From: JBLHKE01 sp047619485
Lineage (GTDB): Bacteria; Verrucomicrobiota; Verrucomicrobiia; Verrucomicrobiales; DEV007
Direction: 5' to 3'
NCBI GenBank assembly: GCA_047619485.1
Contig: JBLHKE010000095.1
Span: 1-15,085 of the forward strand
DNA length: 15,085 nt
The position numbers and the translations under genes were made by a program. This document shows positions 7,966 through 15,085 of the stretch, in pieces. The notes beneath the pieces were generated by a model. It had not been told where the DNA came from, ran no database searches, and was given only the letters and a program-made list of their open reading frames with translations. Numbering within the stretch: the stretch's first letter is position 1; the number at the start of each line of letters is the position of its first letter.

Positions 7966-9939
7966 TTAGAGGTCGAGGAGGCTCTCCAAGGCCTTCTTTC
8001 TCTCATCGCCTGTGTGGAAGTCGAAGGCCCGCATGTAGCGTGGCGATGCGTGGTCGGTGATCGATTTGTCTTTGATGATCTTAGCGAGGTAGGCGGGGGC
8101 TTTGGTCGAACGGCTGCGCCAGATGACATCGCGGCCGCCGTCGGATTTCCACTTGTCCCCGACTTTCGCCAACCAGGCCGCAAAACGCGGGTCGGCGTTT
8201 AGGTCTGAACCGATACCCAGTGCCTCGAGGTACCAGCGATCCTTGCCGTCGTGTTGTAGCGCGAGATCTGCCCACAGGCCGTCGCCTTCCGCCGAATCAT
8301 CGAAGCGTAGGGCGATGGCGGCCTCGCGGCGCACCGCTGCGGATTCGTCACGCACCACCTTGGCGACGATGGCCGTGACATCGATCCCGAGCTGGCGAGC
8401 GAGCCGGATGCCAACGATACGGATGTCAGGGTTCTTGTCGGCTAGCGCCATATCGACGGCGGATTGGCCTTTGCCAGCCATTTTGCCGAGTGCCCACAAG
8501 GAGCGGGCGCGGTGGCGTTGGTCGCTGCCCTTCCAGAGTTTATTGAGTGCTTGGCCTGCCTTGTCGGGCCCCATCTTTTGGATGGCGGTCCAGGCGAGGT
8601 AGCGGGTTTCACTGTTCGGACTTGTCAGAGCCTTCGCGGCGCCGTCGGGCGTGCTAAGGTCGACTTTTGGAACCGAGTATTTCGAACCAGGGACGGCGAT
8701 GCGGAAAATTCTCCCCATCTTGAGATCGCGCATGGCGTGGCCTCCGACCCCGGGATCATACCAATCGGCGACGAACAAAGATCCATCCGGCGCGGTGCAG
8801 ACATCGGCGGGGCGGAACCACTTGTCGCGCTTGCCTTCAAGGATATTGGCGGTGGTGGCGGAATAGCCGGCACCGTCGGTTTTTACCGGGTAGGCGCGGG
8901 TGACGTTCGGACCGGCGTCGCAGTGGATAATCTGGTTGCGGAACAGGGCGGGGAGTAGCGAGCCTTCGTAGACGGTGATCCCGGTCGGCGAGCCCTGGCC
9001 CGTATGCAACAGGTTCGGGACGACGCCTGGGTCATTGAGATGCCAGTGGCGATCCGGGATCTCCTTCTCAATGTTGGTGCGCTTGTCGCCCCAACCCTTG
9101 CCGGTGAATTCGTCGCGGTAGCCGTAGTTGCCAAACTCCATCACGAAATTGATTCGCACGCCCTTGTTGCCGTCGTCGTCGTTATCGCTCTGCCAGATCG
9201 TGCCGAACGAATCGGTGCAGACTTCCCAGTTGTTGCGGAAGTTCCAGCCGAGGGTCTCGACGTTCGCCCCATTGGGATCACAGCGGAACACCATGCCTTG
9301 CTGGTACGGTTTGCGATCCGCTTTGACTTGATTGCCTGCCATGTCGGTGATCGTCTTGCCTGAGGCGTCAGCGAGGTGGTGCGAGGCATTGCCAAAATTG
9401 AAGTAGAATTTCCCGTCCGGGCCGAACGAAAACGCGTGGATTCCGTGGTCGTGTTGGGCACCGCCAATTTTGGTGAACAGCGCTTCCTTCCTATCCGATT
9501 TTAGGTCGCCGTCCTCGTCAGTCATGACCCAGACGTTGTCGCCTGCTGAGACGATTACCTTGTTGCCGAGGACACAGATCCCATGGGGCGAATCGATGTC
9601 ACGCCCCTGGTAAAACACGGTCTGTTTGTCCGCTTTGCCATCGCCGTCGGTATCTTCTAGCACAAGGATCCGGTCACCCTCGGGACGTTTGCCGTTGTGC
9701 CCGCGGTAGTTGATGATTTCGCAGACCCATACGCGTCCGAGATGGTCAATGTCGATACTGGATGGGCTGAGAAGCATTGGCTCAGAGGCGAACAGGGTGG
9801 CTTCGAGACCTTCTCCGACATCGAGAGATTCCACTGCCTTCTCTGGCGGGACCTCGGCGATCACTGATGCGGCGGCGGCAAGGCTGGTGACGAGTCCCGT
9901 GATAGATCGGAGGAAGGTGACAACGGTTGGTCGATTCAT
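7966..9939 (-). CDS. Secreted PVC-type beta-propeller/HEAT protein lacking the cytochrome domain
   Basis: This 657-residue exported protein starts at the ATG at 9937-9939, which sits directly before a signal peptide (core SITGLVTSLAAAASVIA, cut after about A28); the open frame upstream adds 12 residues that would spoil it. Residues about 36-440 form the PVC-type propeller, with family landmarks FASEPMLLSPSSIDID, WVCEIINYRGHNG, QHDHGIHAFSFGPDG, WNFRNNWEV and FVADWYDPGVGGH. Calcium-loop-like acidic turns recur (DTDGDGKAD, TDEDGDLKSD). Residues about 455-645 are HEAT-like helices. The protein then stops after MRAFDFHTGDERKKALESLL, where relatives continue with a linker and a CxxCH heme domain. 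No CxxCH is present, so it is probably truncated. A tail-like fragment lies just beyond in another frame. Whether the shortened protein is still useful is unknown. No clear ribosome site is visible. Confidence 0.88.
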   Translation of the reverse strand: MNRPTVVTFLRSITGLVTSLAAAASVIAEVPPEKAVESLDVGEGLEATLFASEPMLLSPSSIDIDHLGRVWVCEIINYRGHNGKRPEGDRILVLEDTDGDGKADKQTVFYQGRDIDSPHGICVLGNKVIVSAGDNVWVMTDEDGDLKSDRKEALFTKIGGAQHDHGIHAFSFGPDGKFYFNFGNASHHLADASGKTITDMAGNQVKADRKPYQQGMVFRCDPNGANVETLGWNFRNNWEVCTDSFGTIWQSDNDDDGNKGVRINFVMEFGNYGYRDEFTGKGWGDKRTNIEKEIPDRHWHLNDPGVVPNLLHTGQGSPTGITVYEGSLLPALFRNQIIHCDAGPNVTRAYPVKTDGAGYSATTANILEGKRDKWFRPADVCTAPDGSLFVADWYDPGVGGHAMRDLKMGRIFRIAVPGSKYSVPKVDLSTPDGAAKALTSPNSETRYLAWTAIQKMGPDKAGQALNKLWKGSDQRHRARSLWALGKMAGKGQSAVDMALADKNPDIRIVGIRLARQLGIDVTAIVAKVVRDESAAVRREAAIALRFDDSAEGDGLWADLALQHDGKDRWYLEALGIGSDLNADPRFAAWLAKVGDKWKSDGGRDVIWRSRSTKAPAYLAKIIKDKSITDHASPRYMRAFDFHTGDERKKALESLLDL

Positions 9940-10100
9940 AACTGGTAATTGCAACGGGTTCGATAGAACGGTCAAGCTCGAACTTGCCGATCCGGCGAGT
10001 CGACGCTTAGCGGCGAAGCTTCTAGCGGTGAATCAATGGTGCGATTGCACCTCGTCCAACTTCTTAGTCATGTAGGCGACCTGCTCGGTAAAGACGCGGC

Positions 10101-10979
10101 TCACTTTCCCACCAGAGGATCGATGAACTTGTAGAGCTCTAGCGTTGCAGGATCGTCCGGCTTGCCGAGATCATTGTTCAATGCGCTGTGGTTGCTGTCG
10201 CGCTTGCCGAATGCCTTTACCTGAACCCCCGCTGCCTTCAGCGTGGTTTCAAAGGTCTGAGCTTGCGCTCGTGTGTCGGGGTTGCCGGGGAAGTAGAGCA
10301 GGAGAAATGGTGGGATATTCTTGCCCTTCGCGACGTGCGTCACTGCGGAAAATTCGACGTGTTTGTCCGGGTCGTTGCCGAACTTCTGCCGGTGGCCGAA
10401 GGTGTACATCTTGCCGCCGTAGAGTGTCTGCCGGTGCTCCGCGGTCATGATGATTTTTGGAATATCGTAGGTATCGCCATCCACCGGCACGCAACCTTTG
10501 AGCGATCTAAAGGACACGCCCTCTTTCTTCAGGTAGCGATCGTCAGTGCAAATCAATGCTGCGAGCTGGGCTCCAGCAGAATGGCCGCCGACGAAGATAC
10601 GCTTTGGGTCGCCGCCATACTTTGCGATGTTGCGATGCACCCAGCCGAGTGATTTGGCGACATCGCTGATCAGCACGTCCATGTCCACGTCCGGAAGCAG
10701 ACGGTAGTTCGTCGACACAAAGACGAATCCGCGCTCGGTCAACTCCTTGGGCTTCAGGCCGACATCACTCTTGTCTCCGACTTGCCACCCACCACCGTGG
10801 ATCCAGAACATGACGGGGAGTGGTTTGTCAGTCGCCTTCTCGGGCGTGTAGATATCGAGAACCTGACGCTCGTGGCCGGACTCCACGTAGGGGATGTCAG
10901 CGATTTGTTTCTCAGCGATGGCGCTGTTGCAGAAGCTGAGGAGCGAGATGGCAGTTGCGGGAAGGAGCTTGCTATTCAT
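10101..10979 (-). CDS. Secreted alpha/beta hydrolase (carboxylesterase, HSL/BD-FAE-like)
   Basis: This 292-residue enzyme begins with a signal peptide (LLPATAISLLSFCNSAIA, cut after about A22). The mature part is a complete alpha/beta-hydrolase of ordinary family length. H61-G-G-G64-W supplies the oxyanion hole. The nucleophile elbow is G132-H-S134-A-G136. D235 (PGNPDTRAQ) and H264 (DSNHSALN) are in the right places for the acid and base of the catalytic triad. Such enzymes split acyl or aryl esters, including acetyl or feruloyl groups on polysaccharides, and that substrate guess is inference from the many carbohydrate-type neighbours. It lies 161 bases upstream of the truncated propeller gene on the same strand, so they may be co-transcribed. 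The 5' flank has a small GCATG/CATGC inverted repeat at 11006-11020 of unknown meaning and no clear promoter. The gene looks intact. Confidence 0.92.
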   Translation of the reverse strand: MNSKLLPATAISLLSFCNSAIAEKQIADIPYVESGHERQVLDIYTPEKATDKPLPVMFWIHGGGWQVGDKSDVGLKPKELTERGFVFVSTNYRLLPDVDMDVLISDVAKSLGWVHRNIAKYGGDPKRIFVGGHSAGAQLAALICTDDRYLKKEGVSFRSLKGCVPVDGDTYDIPKIIMTAEHRQTLYGGKMYTFGHRQKFGNDPDKHVEFSAVTHVAKGKNIPPFLLLYFPGNPDTRAQAQTFETTLKAAGVQVKAFGKRDSNHSALNNDLGKPDDPATLELYKFIDPLVGK

Positions 10980-11041
10980 CGGGTGGTTTTTCTTGGGTGA
11001 TTAAAGCATGTGGATCATGCGATCCTTAACGATCCGCTTGA

Positions 11042-11175
11042 CCCAGTAGGGTTACAATCGATATCGAGGCCGGTCGCACGTTCTGGTCATTCCAGCCACT
11101 CAGGACGATCGTGCCACCGCAGGCGAAGCAGGGGGATTGGATTCAGACCGACATCGATCGATTCATCCTCGCGCG
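11042..11175 (+). pseudogene. DUF1549-family (planctomycete-type) fragment
   Basis: Frame 2 from 11042 reads TIDIEAGRTFWSFQPLRTIV, then PPQAKQGDWIQTDIDRFILA. This is the hallmark entry into the DUF1549 domain (GRxxWxFQP, then a short linker, then W-x-x-x-x-IDRFILA). Intact relatives continue with LExxGLxPxPxA and hundreds of further residues, then DUF1553. Here the reading slides without a frame change into a DUF1501 sequence at about 11170-11180. A TGA just before 11042 closes the frame on the left, and the DUF1549 protein's own N-terminal part (often with a cytochrome domain) is absent. About 45 codons remain. It cannot be functional alone. The motif match is strong despite the small size. 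Confidence 0.75.
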
Positions 11176-11677
11176 GCGGCTGATCGAACGCGGTGTGCGT
11201 TTCGTGTAATTGTATGCGGGAACGAACGGCGGCGTTGGCGGATTGGCCGACGTGCCATGGGACGGCCACAACGACATCGGTGCGAACCACCGCATCGCAG
11301 CCAAAAGTGTCGATCAGCCGATCGGCGCTTTGCTCGCCGACTTGAAGGCTCGTGGGATGCTCGACGAGATGCTCGTCGTGTGGGGCGGTGAGTTCGGTCG
11401 CACCTCCGATGCGCAGGACGGCAAGGGCCGGGATCACAACCCGCATGTCTTCACGATGTGGATGGCTGGCGGCGGCATCAAAGGCGGCGTGCAGTATGGC
11501 GCGAGCGACGAGTTCGGATATCAAGCCGTCGAGAATCGCGTTGGCGTAAACGACCTGCATGCGACGATCCTGCACCTGTTCGGCATCGATCATTAGCAAC
11601 CGACATACCGGTTCAATGGACGCGATTTCCGTCTCACTGATGTCGCGGGTCAGGTGATCAACGAGATCCTAGTTTGA
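11176..11677 (+). pseudogene. C-terminal part of a DUF1501-family gene with two in-frame stops
   Basis: The same frame continues as RRLIERGVRFV, a stop (TAA 11207-11209, where relatives carry Q), then LYAGTNGG, WDGHNDIGANHR, DQPIGALLADLKARGMLDE, VVWGGEFGRT, GRDHNPHVFTMWMAGGGIKG, and NDLHATILHLFGIDH. A second stop (TAG 11594-11596, where relatives carry K or E) is followed by the normal family end, TYRFNGRDFRLTDV, to a TGA at 11675-11677. Both stops are single-base changes from sense codons. The N-terminal half of DUF1501 (Tat signal and first half of the sulfatase-like fold) is missing. DUF1501 and DUF1549/DUF1553 genes are a standard PVC pair, so the two fragments probably came from one locus, but in reversed relative order of parts. 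The ORF 11210-11596 is only the part between the stops. Confidence 0.85.
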
Positions 11678-11764
11678 TAACCCCTTAGTGGACTGTAAAT
11701 ATTAATTGATGGGTCAATCATTGTTGGGAAGTGGAAGATTAGCGGGAGGCCGGGAGGCGCTGAA

Positions 11765-14700
11765 TCAAGGAGAGGCCACTTTCAATACGCCCGTTCCCTT
11801 AAGGAAACCGGGGGAGGTTGTTGCGCCATAGATCCCCGCGGGCTGAAGTTCTCCGTCGACGATGAGTTGGTGGATGGTCATCGTCACCTTGAAGTCCAAC
11901 TCGAGCGTTGCTCCGCTGCTAATATCCACCACGGCACTCGAGTCGAGGCTTTGTGCGTTTGTCAGCGCGAGCGTCCCTTCGATCAACGTGGTCGTTCCGG
12001 TAAATGAGTTAGCGCCGGAGAGGAACCAGGTTCCTGTTCCCATTTTGGTGATCGAGGTTTTGGCCTTGCTCGCTCGGTCATAGGGATTGCTGATGGTGCT
12101 CGCAAATTCACCTGTGCCGGAGGTCGAGCCGGTGAGCACAAGTGTCTTGTCGAAGCCGTAGCCGGAAATATCAAACGGGCTGGTGAATTTCAGCAGGCCG
12201 CTCCCTGATTGAGCGACGGTCACAGTTTGCTTGTTCCCGTTCAGATCGATAATGCGGTCCGTCGTCTCGCCTGAGCCGACGTAGATCAGGACGCAATCAC
12301 CGCTGAGATCGATCATGCCGTCCTCGAGAGTGGTTGGCGCGCCCAGGCTGCTGGACGGCTTGCGGTTTTCGATGCGGTTGAATGAAGCGACACTCAGCGC
12401 TCCCCCCTCGATATACGTCCTTCCCGAGTAGCTGTTGGCTCCCGTGAGTTGCAGTGTTCCGGTGCCGGACTTTTTGAAAGTGATCGCGCCTCCGCCGGCT
12501 CCGCCCGAATCCGTGAAGTTCTCCGCCAATTCCACCGGAGCCGTGGCATTGGCGGTGTCGACGCAGAACCACGAGCCACCCATGAGGCCATTTTCGTGGT
12601 TGTTGGTGGTCAGGTTTTTCAAGAGGATGCCAAGCTGCGCACCGGTGAACTCGTCTTCGCCGCCGGCGTTGAGGCGCAGCGTGGCCGTCTTGTGCACCGT
12701 GATGTTCTCAGGAGTCCATTGCGCGCTGTCCGCCCCGTAGAGGCCGGCCGCCTTTTGGATGAGCAGGGTTCCGGGAAAAACGGTGGTCGGTCCGCGATAC
12801 GAACAGGGGCCGTGGAGCGTTACAGTCCCGCCGGGGATCATGCTGAGGTAGGTGCCCATTTTGCCAAGCATGGTGAAGCCACCCGGGCCGTTGATCTCTC
12901 CTTGGAGGTCGCAGTTACCGTAGAAATCGGTGACCGAGTTCAGGGTGATCGGGCCCGAGCAGGTACTGTCGCGCAGTCGCCCTCGGTTGATGATGACGGG
13001 ATTCTCGATCGGTGCGTTGGCGGCAAGAGTTCCGAAGTCATTCAGCGTGACTGATCCCGTTCCCAACCCGTTTTTCTTCATCACCTTGATCTTGCCGCCA
13101 TTGACGATGGTGCCGCCGCTGTAGGTGTTGGTGTTTTCGAATTGCAGAATGCCAAAATGGGCGTCGTGACCGTTGATCCTTGCGGAGTCGGGTTCGCCGT
13201 GGCTATCGAGAACGATCGCTCCGGTGCCGGAAACGACGCCTTTGAACGTGAGGAGGCTGTTCGGGCCTTCGCCTTTGACCGTTTGCACATGGAGGTCGGA
13301 CGGGAGCTTGACCGGGACATCAAAGGTGAGCCGCCTGCGGTTTTTGCCGACCGAGATCATTGGCGAAATGCCACGGACGCTATCCTTTTCAAAAGAGATG
13401 CTCTTGCCGGTCAGGATCAATCCCTGGCCGCCTTCACCGAGGATCAGGCGGCGGATTGGAAAATCGTCGCTGAGATCGTTTGCGATCGAAGATTGGGCGA
13501 TCTTGTCGAAATTCAGCGAACTCGGAACCGTCGCGGGAGTCGCGCCGCCTGCCCATTTCGAGGCGTCGCTCCAATTTCCCGCATCGGGACCGCTCCAGGT
13601 GAAAGAGCTGGGTTCGTCGCCCTTCACGACCGCGACCGTGTAGGTTCGGGTGGTACCATCTTGGGCTGTGATCGTGTATGGCTGTGGCCTCGTGAAATTC
13701 CTCGTGATCCCGGATCCCGGTTCGCAGTTGGCGAGGGGCGCTATCTTCAGGATCGGTGCGAGCGCTTTCACGTCCGTTGATTCTGGGACGTAGGCGACGA
13801 TGTTCTTGCCAGAGTTGAACGACGATGTCGAACCCGGCAGCGCAAATTCGATCACGTCGCTCGCTTGCGATATCGGTCTGCGTCTCACGGTCAGCGTGAC
13901 CGTGCGGGCCGTCCGATCTTGGCTCGTTACCGTGTAATTCTGCGGCGAGCTGAAGTCCCTTCGAGTGCCGGATGGCGGGTCGAGGCTTGCCCCCGTCGAA
14001 ACCGAAATCTTCGGCGTCAGTGCGGTGATGTCCGTGGCATAGGGCACCGTCGCGACTGGCCCGTCCAGTCCTCGACGCACTTCTGCATCCGGGATCTCGA
14101 TCTTCAGGATCGCCTTGTCGGGTGGAGCGACATAAGGTTCGTCATCCTGCACGGTGACCTTCGGATTCCATTGCTTGGCGAAGCGTTTGGTGTGCGGGAG
14201 CTTGGCGGCTTTCGCCGGATCCACATACTCGGCCATGTCGCGCATCGCGATGCACTGGTAGTGATTGTTTTTCAAATACTGCATCATCTGCCGGAACGTC
14301 GATGGCTCCAGACTGACTCCCGGATGCTCCATGTCCGGCACGCCGTGGAAGCAAAATACCACCACTTTCCCCTGGCAGGCCTGCTGCGCCTGTTTGATGA
14401 ACATCTCCACTGTCACTCCATTTTTGATCGTGTAAGAGGGGACATCGAATGGGTTGTCGACCGTCGGGAGATACGGACGCTCGTGGCCGCCGCGACCGAA
14501 GGTGTAGCCCTCCTCTCCCATCGTTTCCAGAATACCATGGGCGACCGCATAGACTGGCCAGCAGAGGGTGGTGCACTTCAGCAGCCCGTGGGCCTGCAGT
14601 GCGTCGTCCATCTTCCTGAAGCCTTCCAGACTGCTGCCGTGGCCGACGGTGTGATTGCCGATCTCGAAGCCGTCTTTCGCCATCTTCGTCATTTGCCGCC

Positions 14701-14947
14701 ACGTTAGATACCAATCCTTGCGCGTGCGGAACGAATCGAAATCGCAGACATACATCGTGCCGCCAAATCCCATCTCCTTTAGGATCGGTGCCACCACCGT
14801 CGCATGGCTTGCGGGGGCGTCATCGAAGGTCAGCACGATCAGTTTGTCGGGGATCGGCTTGATGAGGACGCTGGCGGCGGGCAATGCCGAAACCACGAAA
14901 GGTAGGGCGATGGCGATGCGGAAGAAAAAATTCGCAATGGGATTCAT
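11765..14947 (-). CDS. Exported polysaccharide deacetylase fused to two DUF5018-like repeats and a beta-strand-repeat passenger
   Basis: This 1060-residue protein starts at the ATG at 14945-14947, which opens on a signal peptide (FFFRIAIALPFVVSALPA); a GTG start at 15046 would bury it. Residues about 34-245 are a NodB-type deacetylase, which removes N- or O-acetyl groups from sugars: T40-F-D42-D43 (motif 1), N98-H99-T-V-G-H103 (metal histidines), WPVYA near 130-134 and F200-H201-G-V-P (last motif). Residues about 281-442 hold two similar beta-sandwich repeats, each ending in YTVTSQDRT or YTITAQDGTTRTYTV. From about 450 (FTWSGPDAGNWSDASKWAGG) the protein is a passenger of autotransporter-associated beta-strand repeats ending in PAGIYGATTSPGFLKGTGVL. 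No PEP-CTERM anchor or autotransporter barrel is visible, so how it is held at the surface is unclear. The gene looks intact. Acetylated glycan as substrate is inference. Confidence 0.9.
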   Translation of the reverse strand: MNPIANFFFRIAIALPFVVSALPAASVLIKPIPDKLIVLTFDDAPASHATVVAPILKEMGFGGTMYVCDFDSFRTRKDWYLTWRQMTKMAKDGFEIGNHTVGHGSSLEGFRKMDDALQAHGLLKCTTLCWPVYAVAHGILETMGEEGYTFGRGGHERPYLPTVDNPFDVPSYTIKNGVTVEMFIKQAQQACQGKVVVFCFHGVPDMEHPGVSLEPSTFRQMMQYLKNNHYQCIAMRDMAEYVDPAKAAKLPHTKRFAKQWNPKVTVQDDEPYVAPPDKAILKIEIPDAEVRRGLDGPVATVPYATDITALTPKISVSTGASLDPPSGTRRDFSSPQNYTVTSQDRTARTVTLTVRRRPISQASDVIEFALPGSTSSFNSGKNIVAYVPESTDVKALAPILKIAPLANCEPGSGITRNFTRPQPYTITAQDGTTRTYTVAVVKGDEPSSFTWSGPDAGNWSDASKWAGGATPATVPSSLNFDKIAQSSIANDLSDDFPIRRLILGEGGQGLILTGKSISFEKDSVRGISPMISVGKNRRRLTFDVPVKLPSDLHVQTVKGEGPNSLLTFKGVVSGTGAIVLDSHGEPDSARINGHDAHFGILQFENTNTYSGGTIVNGGKIKVMKKNGLGTGSVTLNDFGTLAANAPIENPVIINRGRLRDSTCSGPITLNSVTDFYGNCDLQGEINGPGGFTMLGKMGTYLSMIPGGTVTLHGPCSYRGPTTVFPGTLLIQKAAGLYGADSAQWTPENITVHKTATLRLNAGGEDEFTGAQLGILLKNLTTNNHENGLMGGSWFCVDTANATAPVELAENFTDSGGAGGGAITFKKSGTGTLQLTGANSYSGRTYIEGGALSVASFNRIENRKPSSSLGAPTTLEDGMIDLSGDCVLIYVGSGETTDRIIDLNGNKQTVTVAQSGSGLLKFTSPFDISGYGFDKTLVLTGSTSGTGEFASTISNPYDRASKAKTSITKMGTGTWFLSGANSFTGTTTLIEGTLALTNAQSLDSSAVVDISSGATLELDFKVTMTIHQLIVDGELQPAGIYGATTSPGFLKGTGVLKVASP
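11960..13153 (-). repeat. Autotransporter-associated beta-strand repeats (four recognisable units)
   Basis: Four units with the pattern (hydrophobic strand)-G-x-N-x-[YF]-[ST]-G-x-T-x-(V/I/L)-x-G-x-L are spread along the passenger: residues about 599-623 (NTYSGGTIVNGG), 707-732 (CSYRGPTTVFPGTL), 826-854 (ANSYSGRTYIEGGALSV) and 968-996 (ANSFTGTTTLIEGTLAL). They are expected to fold into a right-handed beta-helix outside the cell. The second unit is the most divergent. Confidence 0.8.
13622..14107 (-). repeat. Two tandem DUF5018-like protein repeats of about 75-80 residues
   Basis: Within the deacetylase fusion, residues about 281-355 and 365-442 follow the same plan: an ILKIEIP or VIEFALP strand, then VPYATDITALTPKISVS or VPESTDVKALAPILKIA, then a PSGTRRDFSSPQNYTV or GSGITRNFTRPQPYTI segment, then a closing strand pair. 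The two copies are clearly related but diverged at the DNA level, so this is an old duplication rather than a recent one. Such modules probably act as spacers or binding domains. The DUF5018 label is from motif likeness. Confidence 0.65.
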
Positions 14948-15085
14948 TGTCAGATTTCGACTATTTACGGCACCTCCGAAAACCTCATGCGGGCTGGAGC
15001 TTGATAAAATCCCCGCTGTCTTCGTTGCTAAAGCGCCCACTATCACCAGATAGCTTAGCGTTTATCGCCTCGCCAGCGGGAATTT

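Noticed and set aside
10033..10110. Minus-strand frame after the hydrolase reading RVFTEQVAYMTKKLDEVQ to a TGA at 10033
   Set aside because: It looks protein-like but is only about 25 codons, has no recognisable family and overlaps the hydrolase end in another frame; it may be one more gene scrap, but I cannot support it.
11006..11020. Inverted repeat GCATG/CATGC upstream of the hydrolase gene
   Set aside because: A 5-bp palindrome is expected by chance; no second copy or promoter elements support an operator.
11705..11718. ATTGA/TCAAT hairpin between the convergent DUF1501 remnant and the deacetylase fusion
   Set aside because: AT-rich 5-bp stem without a T-run; not a supportable bidirectional terminator.
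12449..14707. Long plus-strand frames opposite the deacetylase fusion (for example 12449-13054 and 13865-14707)
   Set aside because: They are antisense to a motif-rich frame and arginine-rich with no family likeness; shadows of the real gene.
1..15085. CRISPR arrays, insertion sequences, tRNA or rRNA genes, phage or defence genes
   Set aside because: No regularly spaced repeats, no transposase motifs with flanking inverted repeats, no RNA gene signatures and no defence-type domains were seen on either strand.

Overview
The window looks like a piece of a PVC-superphylum chromosome, most likely Verrucomicrobiota (inference from protein families, since there is no rRNA or housekeeping marker). 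The evidence is the set of families seen together: two PVC-type heme-binding propeller proteins, remnants of DUF1592, DUF1552, DUF1549 and DUF1501 genes, PA14 and HMA-like pieces, and a very large secreted protein with autotransporter-associated beta-strand repeats. Five long reading frames look intact. All five start with a plausible signal peptide, so the region encodes exported enzymes and surface proteins.

Layout: (1) 1-177 holds the tail of an unrecognised gene with an in-frame stop. (2) 378-3671 (+) is a complete PVC-type CxxCH propeller/HEAT/cytochrome protein. (3) 3721-4863 (+) is a stretch of broken genes: a DUF1592 piece, an HMA-like piece and a DUF1552 gene that has lost its middle. 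(4) 4938-7424 (+) is an intact serine beta-lactamase-like enzyme fused to a sialidase-like propeller. (5) 7432-7951 is a junction where a plus-strand PA14 gene start runs head-on into a minus-strand fragment of a propeller-protein tail. (6) 7966-9939 (-) is a propeller/HEAT protein without a heme domain, and 10101-10979 (-) is a secreted alpha/beta hydrolase. (7) 11042-11677 (+) is a DUF1549 piece joined to the C-terminal part of a DUF1501 gene with two in-frame stops. (8) 11765-14947 (-) is an exported polysaccharide deacetylase fused to two DUF5018-like repeats and a beta-strand-repeat passenger.

How it fits together: the intact genes suggest extracellular or periplasmic carbohydrate and ester breakdown plus a periplasmic c-type cytochrome. 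The DUF1592/DUF1552 and DUF1549/DUF1501 pairs that usually accompany such cytochromes are present only as remnants. At least four joins fuse pieces of unrelated or non-adjacent genes, some at short stretches that read sensibly in both partners. I therefore read the window as a decaying, rearranged accessory region with intact secreted-protein genes between the remnants. I found no defence system, CRISPR array, insertion sequence, tRNA or rRNA, and no convincing new multi-gene system. The most unusual things are the two fusion proteins and the series of joins. No stretch longer than about 300 bases is free of genes or remnants.
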